Shown piece by piece: positions 12,237 through 24,730 of a stretch of 64,000 nt of DNA. The position numbers and the translations under genes are program-made. The notes under the pieces are model-generated. The model had not been told where the DNA came from, made no database searches, and was given only the letters and a program-made list of their open reading frames with translations. Source of the DNA: Lottia gigantea. Lineage: Eukaryota > Mollusca > Gastropoda > Lottiidae. Positions within the stretch are counted from its first letter, which is position 1. Each line of letters starts with the position of its first letter. Location: NCBI RefSeq assembly GCF_000327385.1, contig NW_008708555.1:25726-89725 (forward strand), read 5' to 3'.

Positions 12237-13341
12237 ATTCGGCTAAAAAAATATATAATTTGAATATTTCATCATATTTTATTGAAATATACATATAAAT
12301 ATACATCTTAAAGCAGAAAGTTTTTCATTCGGTAAATTCTGTACTTTGTTGAATATTTCATCACTTTTTTTCATTGAAAAAAAAAGGTTTTTGAAGGATA
12401 CTTAAATTACAAGGCTTTAATTCACTGCCAAAGTGTTTCACATATTCCAAACCAAGAGCAGGAGGTCTAGATATCATAATAAGATATTATTTTTAAATCT
12501 GAATGTGTGAAATGGTTGAAAAGTTCTAGATTGACAGATGATGTGGATTGTTATAAATATTCTTTATAAAAGTTCACCACAATCAACCCACAACCAGTCA
12601 GACTGATGACAGTTAAACCGTAAAAGGTACATTCCAGAGATACACTTGGTGTAATTAATATTTATTTAGCTGCAACATTGAGCATTTGCTTCAACCTTGG
12701 CTTTAGTCTTAGTAGATCACAAAATGTACAGTTAATTTCCATAGAAAACAAAACACAAAGTCAGTCTGTAAACAACTTTCAGCTTAATGTGTCAAAAAAT
12801 AGCTGTCAGAGTATACCATGTCTCGGACTATTCGCACTCGGTTATTTTGCACCGACTGTCATTGGCATTACCGGTTGCCGTGAACAGACGACTCAACTGA
12901 TGTAAATTCTGGCCGGGTAGCCTAGACCTATGAAATAAATTTACATTCCATAGAGGCAAGCATATTCAAGCTATATGGTGAAGAACATGATTTCAATTTC
13001 ACATGATGACATACTTTTAAGAAGAAATTTCATCAGCTGTAAATGATAATTTGATTGCATTACATAACTATTTTATTTTTGTTGACCTCTCATGGAGGCT
13101 GACATCTTGGAAAACAGCTCCATCTATTCATTTTTATTTCGTACCCAAAACATTTCATATCTTGAATTAACCGCTAAAATACTATAATATATGAATATTT
13201 AGCAGAGAAAAAGTAAATATAGTTGAAAACAAGATTTGGTATGGGATTCTCTCAACAAATATCATTTTAAAAATAACTGGTTACGTTATGTAATAAACTC
13301 TCAAAGCCAGTTTGTCCTTTTTGGGTACGATTTATATTAAA
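12237..13341. other. Spacer upstream of BTB-ZF A
   Basis: No gene is supported. It should include the promoter and 5' untranslated sequence of the BTB-ZF A gene. No TATA box in a convincing position was seen. A locally GC-richer patch is at about 12810-12900. Confidence 0.35.
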
Positions 13342-16300
13342 ATGGCGGAAGGTGAGTGCTTGAACGAAAGCCTAATACTGTAATAGCATTTATGATTATT
13401 GATGGCATAAGGCTGACTCTGATGAATTTGATTTTATGATATGTAGGTGCAGAGTCGTGCCCAAAATGTTTTGACTGCGAGGATCTGCCTATCGGTAGTG
13501 AATTCGACCTCAGTTGCTATTTATCAATTTGTCGTTTCTATGCAAGTTCGTAACCACTTTCCCCCTCTCTCTTCACTTGACATTTTTTACCTGATCCATC
13601 GCATGGCAGTAACTTTCAGTATTACATTATATGATAATGTTCATAGTACACTTAATATACAACATGCTACATTATCACTGGAATATAAAAGTGGTAAATA
13701 AATGATCATATATTTTCATATTTTGCCATTTGGTTATGATATCGGTATTCGGACAATGGCACTTGGTGCTTTGTTAGTAAACTGTTAATTCAAGAAAATA
13801 TGACTCTATCTATTAGCTTAACAGATGAGTTAAAAGGCTAGTTTTCTAGGGGAGGGAGGGAGGGCCCAAAAGATATGTACCAGTTTCACGAAAGATAGGG
13901 AACCCTCTCACTTTCAGGGGTAGTACCTCTCATCTCTTTTACAGATGTAACATTAAATGTTATTAGACTTATTGGCCAAATCTAGCTAGTACTGGACTTA
14001 AAGCATTGGTTCTTTACGTGACATCATTGGCTAGGTTTATGACGATCAAATAGCTCGACCAAGCTGTAAATGGGTAGGGATCACTGGGAAGATCAAAGCC
14101 AAGAGGTTTCTCCCAAGGACCAGCTGGTAGAAAGGATTCTTTGTGAACCCAAGTTGTTTTCCTTTGAAAGTAAGCTTACTGTTGTTTGTTTCTTTCTTAA
14201 AATTTTGTAAATTCTTTGAATTTGTCTTCAGAACAAGTGCCAGAAGAAGGTATGGCCAGGAATTATGAACAGGAGTTAACAGAGTTGAAGGAAGAATTTG
14301 AAAAGTTACAGGAACATTTATCAAACGTAGAAGTGAGATACCAGACTGAGATACAAGAGACTAATAAACAGAAGGAGAATGATTTCGCTGTACAGTTGAT
14401 GAATGTGGTCACTAATTTATTTGGGCGTAGTCAGTATAGGTAAGGCCAATCTTGATAAAATCTGATAACAATTTATTGATCTTCCATCAAGTTTTCTTCC
14501 ACTGTCCTGTTCTTAATAATGATTAAGTTAATTAAGGGTTAACCCTTTGTAGATTATAAGTATTATGAATTTCTTTATTAGGTCCAAAAAGATTTATATG
14601 ATGCCGTTATGATCTTCTTTGATTTAGTTCATTGCATATTAGCATCACAATTATTGTAAACATAACTTTAACCCTGTGCCAGTGCCTTATATTGAATAGT
14701 AACTGGTTACTCTTCAATCACCCTAATCTCTTTGTGGATGAGGGTAAGACAGTGAAAGACTATGTAAGATCCAGTCTTTAGTTTTCTTCCACAAGATGAC
14801 TAGATCCAGCTAGATAAGCAGTCAATCTATAATATAAAATAAAAAAACAACAATCATTATATGTATCAGTCTTGAAATTATGAAATGTAGAATTTTTCTT
14901 TATAATTGAGGACTCATTCAATACAAAGTTCCTTGTCAGAATAGCTTTTCCTAGTCTTTTTGAGTCTGCACTAACGAGCAAAGTATGGGAGTTCACTGTA
15001 CAGTATCTAGAAGTTCTTAGATCTTGTTCCTATTCTAATATTTCAGTGATTTAAAGATATTACTAGAGAATGGAAATGAATTATGTGTTCACAAATTAGT
15101 TTTATTATCCCGCAGTAACGATTGGGATGTTCCAGATTTAGACGAAGTCGATGTTCTAGATCTTAAAGGTAAGGGAAATTATTTGTTTTATTAAAGTTTT
15201 TGAATTTTGACTTCATTTGTTTAAATGGAATAAATGGTACTGGATAACTGGATAACAAGCTGTTATTGGATATTGAATAAGTCATCTTTCCTCATTATTC
15301 TAGTTGACCCAGCTGTAAATGGGTACTGGATAAGTCATCTTTCCTCATTATTCTAGTTGACCAAGCTGTAAATGGGTACTGGATAGTCATTACATGCTGA
15401 TCCCATTTTCATAACTGATATGATTTAACCAAATTAAATGAGATTATGATATAAGACTAATATAAATGTATTTTCTGATGTTTTTTGTACTGTTGCTAGG
15501 TATTAAATATGATGTAGCATATTCCATGTTAAAATGGGTCTACACGGATCAAATAGAGTTTGAAGAAAATAAAGAGAATCTAGTTGAAATGTTAAAACTA
15601 TCAACAAAATTTAAATTAGAACCATTACAAATCAGGTAGAGTAGACTTAGTTTTTTTTTTAAATTTTTTTTTCTACTTTAACTATTGAATTTCAAAACTG
15701 TTTAAATATTTCAATTGATGGTTTAATATGAATGTGAATATTGTTTGTTTTATCAGCTAAATGACAAAGGTGTATCTGGCTGGTTTCCCACAATTGTAAA
15801 AGAAAAATAGTATTCTTTCAAAAAAAAAAAATCCATTTTATTCGTTGAAAATTTGATACGAATTAAAATAGCATTTCTATAAATAACTGGAACTACATAT
15901 ATCTTACTGAAAATTGGAATGATGAAGATAGAAGCCATAAATGGCCCTGATACACATGAAATGCGCGTTACAACCTCTTTAATTGAGATTAATTTGTTTG
16001 TATTTGATAGGTGTCAGAATTTTATGATAGAAATAGTCAACGTTGATAATTGTAATACATTTTATCAGGCTGCCAGTGAAACATCGGCAGAATTATTGAA
16101 AGATTATTGTCAGGAATTCCTCTCTAAACATCAGGTGGGTACCGGAATTATTTTTATTTTCGGGAGTAATAGTTGTGTTTTCTTAAGCCTGTTTTTAGTT
16201 ACTGTAATGGTGTGGGCACATGAACAGTCTTGGTCGCTGATTTGTGTCGCTGACTCGATTCTTAAGTAAAATATCACTTGTGTCTCCGCTTCCAAGACAA

Positions 16301-18931
16301 GATTATCATGTCACCGACAGGATTTATAATATTAAACCAGTTTGATAATTGTCTCCAATAGTTATATAGTCTGCAAGAAAGAGTGTCATCATCCAATCAG
16401 ATTCATTTTCCTTTCAATTACATGAATTGCACGTGATAATCGATATAGTGGAAAACAATCCTCGAGTGCCTGCAGCCGTTGGCTGACAAGACTCTAGTCA
16501 GCGACAAAAATCGTCAACAAAAACCGCTTATGTGCCCACATCATTGTTTAAAGGGGAACAAAGAGCCAGCCTTTTAACACAAGGATACTTCTTTGAGGTT
16601 CTTTTCTATCTGCTGGTTCTTTGCCATTTTTTGTTTTGCTTGCCGGAAAGTGAGGTTGGCTAGGGGTTTCTTATCATTTTACATACTTGAAAAATTGCCT
16701 GTGAACCCAGTTAATGTTTCTGTGGATCAAACTCTGGACCGTGCTGCTTTCCAAGGACCCGGAAAGGATTGGAATTGAATGAATTGTTAATAAATCAAAC
16801 ACCAAAACAAAGAATGGTATATACAGTGATTACGCTTCAAGAGTTACCACAACAGAATGGTTTTCCTGCGAAGGCTAAAATTACACCAGGAAAGATGTGT
16901 TTATCAGTTTGAGTTAGAGAACTGATCAAGAAGATATCTGAAACTGACCAAAGTAAATTTGAATAAAGTTGCTTACTGGATCTTACTAGAATCATACTGT
17001 AACTTGTGTTGGAATATAAGTGAAAATAATAATATGATAGTGTCGAGTGAAGCAGACTACTATACTACCTTTACTTCTGATTATGCCTTTCTTTGGACAA
17101 GATTTTTGATTGACGGAATTGTCTTTCTTGTACAGATTTTTATTCAAAACTCTTTTATCAGCGTGGAAATGATGGTTTATGATAGTATGGTTTTATCATT
17201 CTTACAAAGAAATAACATTGTTTTACATGGATAACAACTTATGTTTTCAAGGATCATTTACACCAGCTGGTCCTAGTGCCATTATCTTTATCCACAAATA
17301 TATACAACTAGGTCAAGTGGGATCCTTTTGCTGGTTTTTGATCATTACCAGATTATCTTCAAAATTATACGACTATGTTTGCTGTAATAGTGTGGTCACA
17401 AGAGTTACATAATATTTTGTGTTTCTCGCTCTAACACTATTCTGAGAATTGACCACCCTCTGTCTGCAATATAAACTAACAAAATATCTGGTGATTCTGT
17501 AAGCGAATGATTAGTACCATGGAAGGCAAGAGATACATAATGTCTAAAGATTTTGGAACTAATTAACAACAGCTGATCTCAAGCTGCTGACATGTGTTAT
17601 GGATACGGAATCCTCCTTAGGATTATTTAATCAGGAAAAAGAGGATTTATTAATTTGCTTACTCGTGCCGGATAAGGATAAGATGAAGATAAGACTGAAT
17701 CCTTATTTTCATGCAATTACTTACTTAACTTGTTAATATTACTTTCTGCACTATTTATCTTTGTACACATTGTAAATTTCCTATTTTAAATAAAAATATC
17801 AAACCCTGAACTGTTATTTGTCTGTTTCAGGAGATATTAGATATTCATGATGACTTAGAACAAACTAATTTAACATTCCCAGAAATATACAGGTTACAAA
17901 ATCAGGTTGGTGAACTTGACGAGGATAAAATAGAATCATTGATAACCGTCCAAGAATACAACGAAAGCGTCCAACTGAAAAAACCAAAAACTACATCGAA
18001 ACTTCCATTTGCGTGTGTTATTTGTGGTCTTCAATTCCCTAATGAAGCAGAGTTCACTTCTCATGGTGATGTTCATACACAGTCAGAATCCTTTATTTGT
18101 AAACTTTGTGGACATAGGTTCAAAACTGATGCAGAAGTCAAACTTCATTTGATTCAACATTCTAAAAAACCAGTTGTGAAATTTGTGTGCAATATTTGTC
18201 ACAAACCATTCACTGAAAAACGTTCTTTTATAAAGCATATGAGGATACACGAGGGAGTAGGGATAAAATGTGAAATTTGTAATAGAATTTTTATGAGTAA
18301 AGCTGATCTAGACCGACATCATACAGTTCACACGCAGGAGAAACCTTTTAAATGCTCATTTTGTGAGAAAAGGTTTCGCCTCAAACCTCAAATGAAAACT
18401 CATCTTGTTTTACATACTGGAGAGAAACGTTTCGAATGTGATGTTTGTGGGAAACGATTTGCCACCAGTCCTCATTTCAGACAACATATGATGCTGAATC
18501 ATACCTTAGACCTACCCTTCCATTGTGAACACTGTCCTAGAGGATTTGCCATCAAGTCTCAACTCACTTATCATATGAGAAAACATACTGGAGAGAAACC
18601 TTATGTATGTGATATTTGTGGAAAATCTTTTACTGTGAGAAATTCTCTGGATAGGCATCTTCTTACTCACTCCGATTCCAGACCTCATCCGTGTCATGAA
18701 TGTGGGAAAGCGTTCCGCCGTAAGAGCCAATTGAAACGTCATTCTTTGACTCACACGGACATTAGAAATTACCAATGCTCGGTTTGCGGAGATCGTTTCC
18801 GTGATAAATTCACCATGACTTCTCACATGTATACTCATACCAATCAGAAACCATACGCCTGTGATGTTTGTAGTGAGGCTTTTAGATCTGCTAGTTGTCT
18901 GAGAAAACACAAACGTAAACATGATTCTTAA
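13342..18931 (+). CDS. BTB-ZF A, isoform with zinc-finger exon a (11 C2H2)
   Basis: Exons 13342-13351, 14232-14439, 15047-15168, 15500-15635, 16011-16134 and 17831-18931 join in frame to 566 aa. The first exon is only 10 nt (ATG GCG GAA G). Residues about 4-50 form a charged coiled coil. FAVQLMNVVTNLFGRSQYSD leads into a BTB domain (about 73-158: SDLKILLENG, VHKLVLLSRS, MLKWVYTDQIEF). A BACK-like piece (about 159-200) contains VNVDNCNTFYQAA. Order and motifs resemble the N-terminus of rabankyrin-5 (ANKFY1). The terminal exon adds a short acidic linker and eleven C2H2 fingers joined partly by TGEK-type linkers, so this is probably a dimerising nuclear DNA-binding regulator. A poly(A) signal AATAAA lies at 19185-19190. 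Targets are unknown. The first five exons can equally join the three downstream zinc-finger exons. Confidence 0.85.
14046..14140 (+). mobile_element. SINE body fragment
   Basis: It contains CCAAGCTGTAAATGGGTA and GGACCAGCTGGTAGAAAGG, matching the body of the SINE at 4365-4530 and the duplicated piece at 15278-15383. It lies in intron 1 of BTB-ZF A. Confidence 0.45.
15278..15383. repeat. 53-bp direct duplication of SINE sequence
   Basis: Two near-identical 53-bp units, each with CTCATTATTCTAGTTGACC and AGCTGTAAATGGGTACTGGA, lie head to tail in intron 3 of BTB-ZF A. The unit belongs to the SINE body seen at 4365-4530. Confidence 0.7.
16204..16548. mobile_element. Inverted-repeat (foldback) element in BTB-ZF A
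   Basis: The ends are imperfect inverted repeats of about 60 bp. The left arm holds GTGTGGGCACATGA and GTCGCTGACT; the right arm holds the complements AGTCAGCGAC and TATGTGCCCACATCATT. It lies in the long intron before zinc-finger exon a. There is no coding capacity. Confidence 0.65.
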
Positions 18932-19459
18932 CAATATTACAGATATTTTGATTGAGTTTTATAATAAGTGGATATTATTTGAATTTTGGATAACTGATTG
19001 TTTTGATGCATTAAAAATTTTCACAAATTCATCAAAAAACAAAACAAAAAATTTCTCATCAGATCTGATCAGACTCAAGACTTTTGATATTGGTGGTGGG
19101 TAAAGTGTATTTGAAGATTATTTATGAGGGTCAAACATCAAAATGTTGTGTATAAGTTATAATTGGATCAAATTTTTTGCTTTGAATAAAAGTTTATGAA
19201 TTTTGAGAGAGTTTTTGAAAGATGATCAGAATTTCTTCTTGTTTTTTCTTTGTTATCTTGGTTGCATGGTTGAACCATTCTGTAAATGGGGCAGAAATTG
19301 AAACATCAGAATTTGTGGTTGAGATAAAAGACATAATATTTGTTTCACCAGTTAATAGTGATCACCTTCAACTTGGAATAAGCTCCATCAGCTGGTTGAG
19401 CAAATATTAATGTTACTGTAACCCTAAAAGACATAAAGTTTATAAACGCAGTTGTATAC

Positions 19460-19540
19460 CATGGTGGCTCAGAATAGCAAGCAGACTCTAATAGCTCATT
19501 TGAATTGTCGTCTGCGATTAGGTTAAAATCTCAGGTCATG
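19460..19540 (+). mobile_element. Degenerate tRNA-SINE fragment
   Basis: ATGGTGGCTCAGAATAGCAAG and GTCGTCTGCGATTAGG resemble the SINE heads at 39256 and 8458. It is old and lies downstream of zinc-finger exon a. Confidence 0.35.
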
Positions 19541-20015
19541 AAGGTGATTTTTCACTACTGGCAAAACTGGTTTCAGTGCTAACTTAAACAAATCACTGCT
19601 TTCACTAGCACAATACAGTTATAGAACATTGCTTAAATTGGCATTATTTCCAATTGACATAAACCACTTGATGTATAACACTGTGTTCAACAAAACAGCC
19701 AAAAGTAGAACATTTTAAATTGTTTAAGTCTAGCATATAAATAATCATATATTAGTAAAATAAACAAAAAACAAAAAATATACAGAATTTATTTTTCAAA
19801 TGAATATTTACAAAACTCAACTTAATTGTTGAAAGATATCACACTAGTTAGATCTCTATTTCAAACCCTTCATAATGAATATAATAATGTAATACAAGTT
19901 AGCAGATAGACAATATCAACTTGTTAGAAAGATAGCATCAGGTGTCCCAAAAGATTTAGTATGCCTTAAACTCAAGTGACTTCATCCACATAATAATGGA
20001 TGTTTGAAATTAACA

Positions 20016-20327
20016 TTATTTCTTATTTCCAGTGATTAATTTATTTTTGGCCTCCTCTTGACGAATAATATTTCCTTCTGTTAACATCAACTTTCTTCTT
20101 CGTATGTGATTCATTTTTAAAACAAACGATTCGGAATTATACCATCCATATTTATTATAGTTCTCTTTAACAAACGGTGGACAGTCGGCATGGAAACAGT
20201 CCGAATCAGAACGTTGGAATAGAAATGGTTTGACAGGATATTGTGATTTAAAAGATTCTTTATAAATAATTGGAAGATCTTCGTGGAGTTCATCCTCATT
20301 TACTACAGAATATTCAATGTCTTCCAT
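20016..20327 (-). CDS. Small uncharacterised protein (103 aa), antisense within BTB-ZF A
   Basis: An uninterrupted frame from ATG (context GAAGATGG) to stop, 103 aa. It is rich in acidic, Asn and Tyr residues, with Cys in DCFHADCPPF and a basic helix-like MNHIRRRKLM. A minus-strand AATAAA (plus 19793-19788) lies about 225 bp past the stop. Composition looks like coding sequence and not like a repeat, but I do not recognise the family and saw no supported upstream exons. It would be nested in the intron region between zinc-finger exons a and b, on the opposite strand. Confidence 0.45.
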   Translation of the reverse strand: MEDIEYSVVNEDELHEDLPIIYKESFKSQYPVKPFLFQRSDSDCFHADCPPFVKENYNKYGWYNSESFVLKMNHIRRRKLMLTEGNIIRQEEAKNKLITGNKK

Positions 20328-20339
20328 CTTCTCATTTAT

Positions 20340-22497
20340 TACTGGAATTTCACAAATCTTAGAAAAATAGTATGTATACTCTGAACACTGCTTGTACCAG
20401 TGCCTGCTGTTGAATAGTCACTTGTTATCTTTCAACCACCCTAATCACTATATTTTGAAGGTTTTTCTTCCCTTCAGTTTTCATCTGATGACGACACTTC
20501 CACTTTTGTTTTTGTTATTTCTGTTTATTTCTAGATATTTGACAATCACACATTCACTTGCAACTTTCTAGGGTTTAAGAAGAGATTAATCCAATTCAGA
20601 AGAATATATTTTAATTTGATTAAGTTCCCTTTTCCAAATATCGATTCAAACTTTCTAATCCTACATCCATACAATTTTTTCTTAAATATATCTGTAGATA
20701 TCTGCTTCTTGTGATTGAAATATCAAAACGACTTTCTCCCAATATTTGAGGTGTAGCTTTATGTACTGTTTAACACTAGTTTAATCTATGACTATTTAAC
20801 CCTGTAATATTCAGATATTATATTCAGTAGTTGTAAAAGATTAAATTTTACTGGTTTACAAATACTTTTATCTCAGTCGGGGTTAAAGAGAGAAGTTTTC
20901 AAGGATTGAAGTTTGTGTTTTCACTTTTTTTTTTTATTCTGAAATGTTTATAAATGCACTAAGCAAATTGCAATTGTTTCCAATAAGAACAGTATTGTGG
21001 ATATAGTGCTCCTTTCATTAACATACAGAAATCTTTATCAAGGCTGATGAACTAAATAATAGCTGGCATTATACCACAAAGTACACATTCACTTTAACTA
21101 TGATATAACTGTCATAAACAATACTAGTTTTATCTATGATGTTTACACAGCTTAAAGATCTGATTCACACCTTAAATACTGGTAGATTTTTTATTTGTTT
21201 GCATCACATTGAGTCCACAATGAGTTGCTCTGGATCTTACTTCAATATTTATTCCTAATGACACTGTGTGGATGCTTCAATATTTAGCTACATGATATCA
21301 AAAGTTTCAAGTTCTATCCCTGTATGACTATGTGGTATTCTGTATTGCTAAAGTCTTAAGATAATAACTTTTATCAGCCATTCTCCATGCCACATTGACC
21401 ATATAAAAAAGTGCTCATAGTACATAGATCTAGGTGACCAAAGGTGGCATTATTTTACAAATTTACAAACCATAATAGTACTATCAAGTTAAAGTGGGGA
21501 TCATGTAAATTATGGAAATTTGTCCTTTTGACTTGATCTTTTTTTGTGCTTAAATCATAACATTCATTTTTAGGAATCAATGTATGCTATTTGTTTATAG
21601 GAACACTAGACATCACCTGAGTATATTCTAGAAGGTTTTATACGCCATCTTTTAAAATTTGTTTTCTGAAGAGTACAAGTTGTTCTCCTAGCCATGGTAG
21701 ACTTTCTCTGCTCTGATTTTGTGTCAAATTCGTGTTGGATTTAAGTTTGTAAAAGTATCCCACCCTAATACACCAATGTCAATATATATAATAGAAGTAT
21801 TTAAGTAAAGTGAATGAAAAGCTAATTATGTGTAAAACCAAATGAGTGAGGTATATGATAAAAGTTTTGTCTATTTGTGTTAATAAAAGATCATATATCC
21901 TACCAAGCCCTCAATAACCCATGTTGACACTCTAATATGATTATTGATATGTTACCATTGGTTACAGTATTATTGACAGTTCGTTCTTTTTTTTCTATTG
22001 AGTATTTATTATATTGATAATTCAATCAAATTCTTAAAGAGACTCCCCCATATAGAATTTGAAAGATATATTTTCAAGAAACTCTCCCATAAAGATATTG
22101 GCGAACAATCCTTATAAAGACAGCTTTTAAGGAGGAAAAATAGTAAAAGAAGAAGCTTCTAGTCGTTCAATATCCTAAGGCCCTGTTTGCTAGAGGTTAT
22201 GCAGCATTAAAATCACTTGACAGGTGAAAATTGAAAAGGAGTATGCAACAGTCTTGGCATTGCTCATCTTTTGCCCAATCAAAAGAGAAGACATAAAACA
22301 TCATTTTATGTGTAAAGTCCATTGTGATACAATATTTCATGATTTTGGTTCACAAGACAATTAATGTCAAGTTTTAAATTGTTCAGATTTTATTCTGTTT
22401 AACTTTATTGTTTATATATATATTGTTATAATTAATATTTGAAAATAAATCTTTTGGAACAACAAAATCTGACTTTTGAATTCTGTATGTGTTTCAG
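20340..22497. other. Intronic stretch between zinc-finger exons a and b
   Basis: AT-rich. No BTB-like exon was seen on the plus strand, which supports the view that exon b draws on the BTB exons upstream. A piece at 20390-20450 (ACCAGTGCCTG...CACCCTAATC) resembles 14670-14730, a dispersed repeat fragment. Confidence 0.4.
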
Positions 22498-23337
22498 GAG
22501 GAATTTCCTGATCTCTATGACGATGATTCCAATGATATGGTTATAAATTTTGAAGATTTGGAAAACAATCAAGACTGTCCAGTCGTCAAGAAGGTTCGGA
22601 AAAAAAAACGAATTCTCAAAAATTATCTGGAAGGGAATGAAGAAGATGGATACCAAATTTGTATAATTTGTCGAAAATCACTCCACGACCCTGAGGAGTT
22701 TAAACTACATGCACACAAGAGTTTATCGGTTGATATTCATGATTGTGTTATTTGTGGACAGCGATCGTTACCAGTGTCGAAAGTTCGGAAATGTTACATG
22801 ACATCTGGAGAGTGTAATATCATATGTCGAGTTTGTTTACGAATAGATATCATTAGAAACACGGTCGTTGATAGTTGTAAATTGCCGTATATTTGTGGAA
22901 TGTGTAAAAAGGAGTTCTCATGTAAGGGTCATCTAAAAGATCATATCCACCAGCATACAGGACTAAAACCCTACCAATGTGAATTATGTGGGCGTGGTTT
23001 CACAGCCCCTCAGTCCCTTCAACGACATAAACTACATCACGCTGGACAGAAATCGTTCCGTTGTGAAGAATGCAAACGACAGTTTTTTACTGGAGCTCAT
23101 CTTCGTCGACATATTCGCACTCATTCAGGAGAAAAACCCTTCCAATGTAACGAATGTGGGAAATGTTTCGCTCAAACTAACACTCTTCAGGCCCACATTC
23201 GAACTCATTCAGGAGCCAAACCCTATGTTTGTGACCAGTGTGATAAATCTTTTACTGAACGACGAAGTCTACAGAATCATAAATATAAGATTCATGGTAT
23301 ACCTGTTAATAAACATGTTGGATTGCTGCTAAATTAA
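22498..23337 (+). CDS. BTB-ZF A, alternative terminal exon b
   Basis: The exon follows a pyrimidine-rich acceptor ending TTTCAG and opens in phase 0, the phase left by the last common exon (16134). The joined protein would be 479 aa. The exon encodes an acidic stretch, a basic cluster (KKVRKKKR, possible nuclear signal), a Cys-rich module (CIICRKSLH, then CVIC and CRVC) and five C2H2 fingers ending YVCDQCDKSFTERRSLQNH. No BTB or start exon of its own lies in the 3.5 kb upstream. AATAAA signals lie at 23541 and 23553. It could be a separate gene using an internal Met, but the phase and acceptor favour an alternative terminal exon. Confidence 0.75.
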   Translation, partial: EEFPDLYDDDSNDMVINFEDLENNQDCPVVKKVRKKKRILKNYLEGNEEDGYQICIICRKSLHDPEEFKLHAHKSLSVDIHDCVICGQRSLPVSKVRKCYMTSGECNIICRVCLRIDIIRNTVVDSCKLPYICGMCKKEFSCKGHLKDHIHQHTGLKPYQCELCGRGFTAPQSLQRHKLHHAGQKSFRCEECKRQFFTGAHLRRHIRTHSGEKPFQCNECGKCFAQTNTLQAHIRTHSGAKPYVCDQCDKSFTERRSLQNHKYKIHGIPVNKHVGLLLN

Positions 23338-23859
23338 ACATTATGTTCAAGGGATAGTAAAGAGGCTTTCTGTATGTGTATCTGATACACTTTTAGTTCC
23401 CATTTGCACCAGCAAGAATTATTTCCTTGGGTAATGAGCCTTTACTTGATGTCTGATAGATCATATTGACTGTCGGTCATTTGAGCAGCCCTGTCAGTCA
23501 TGACCGGCAAATAGAGCCCTGTTATGTGATTCCAGCAATTAATAAATTCATGAATAAACAATGATGTCACGATCACAAATTCTATTTGAGACAAATGAAG
23601 TTTTGGCAATAGAGAAGTCAAATTTGGTCAAAAGATTTTTTTTTAGAAAAAAGCCGTTAAAAAGGAAACTTTCTACCTGATATAATATCATTGAGATGGA
23701 TCATTTCTGTTTGTATCAGAATTAAGAATATATAATCCAAGGTTTTGCAAATAACCATTCATCAATTTTAACTGCTGTATAAATCAGTACAACTGTTTAA
23801 GATATTCAGTCCCTATATTTGTGATATATGTTATTTATTTTGTTTTATTGTTATTTTAG

Positions 23860-24160
23860 TTAAAGTGATTGTAAAGAGGATTTCTACATTTTTTATTTCT
23901 ATCACGGACAGAGATAGCATCAATTTGCACCATTTCAATCAGACATCTGTAGTTTCTGCAATTCCACTAAAACTAAGTGTTTGATGACGTCACTAATTGC
24001 GAAGGGCCTTTTGTGATAAAAACATATTTGGCAATTAGCGAGCAAACAAAACACTTATTTTTAGTGGAATTGCAGGAACCACAGACATCTGACTCAAAAT
24101 TGGAATTGATGTTCCTGATACACATAAAGAGTTTAGAAAACCTCTTTACAATTCCTTTAA
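23860..24160. mobile_element. TTAA-ended foldback MITE, copy 2
   Basis: Bounded by TTAA at 23860-23863 and 24157-24160. The arms are imperfect inverted repeats of about 120 bp: left AAGTGATTGTAAAGAGG, right (read inward) AGGAATTGTAAAGAGG, both running on to TGCAATTCCACTAAAA. A solo arm lies at 23345-23400 (GGGATAGTAAAGAGG) and another copy at 7905-8127. TTAA ends suggest mobilisation by a piggyBac- or Kolobok-type transposase; that is inference. Confidence 0.65.
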
Positions 24161-24730
24161 AGTATTGAAATGTTAATGATTCTGTATTGAAAGTTAAGAT
24201 TGAAGTTATCAAAAAATGATATTATGTTTTGTTCCAGCATGACTGGTTTATTGTTTAAGTTTGTGATATTTGAATTAAATTAAAATGTTGCGAAACATTG
24301 CAATGGTCTTGTTTATATACATGAAAAGAATGTCATCCTTATTGCTGAATTCCTTTTTGCTTTTTCTTCTGATTTTTTTTTGCGAATAAAAGGACTGCAT
24401 TGAACTTCACTAGAATAAGAACTATAGGGTGTGACTAGAGACAGTGGCGTTTTTAGGAATCATAAGGTGAAGGGGTCTAATGGGGTCCACAGAAATGTCA
24501 AGGGATATCACAGCCACAGGTATTAAAGATCTAAAAGTGGGGGAGTCAAAGCCCATTTATTATGTGTTATTAACATAACTATAAATAATAGAATCGTGAT
24601 AAGATCATTTTCATTCGAAATATTCACAAAAAAGAAAAGCACAAACGGACCATTGATCAATGTCTCCAAGCATGCTGTAAACTAATTTTGAAATCTGGTT
24701 GTGCTTATCTTTTATTTGTGTGTATTTCAG

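Noticed and set aside
11503-12298. Three overlapping frames of about 230-250 aa made of MSFILYLVIYTVPCHLYCTL-type repeats
   Set aside because: They are the 19-bp minisatellite read in three frames; no gene context, no conservation and no splice evidence.
18512-18934. 140-aa minus-strand frame opposite zinc-finger exon a (and similar ones opposite other finger exons)
   Set aside because: C2H2 codon use often leaves the opposite strand open. The plus frame has the Cys/His pattern and splice sites.
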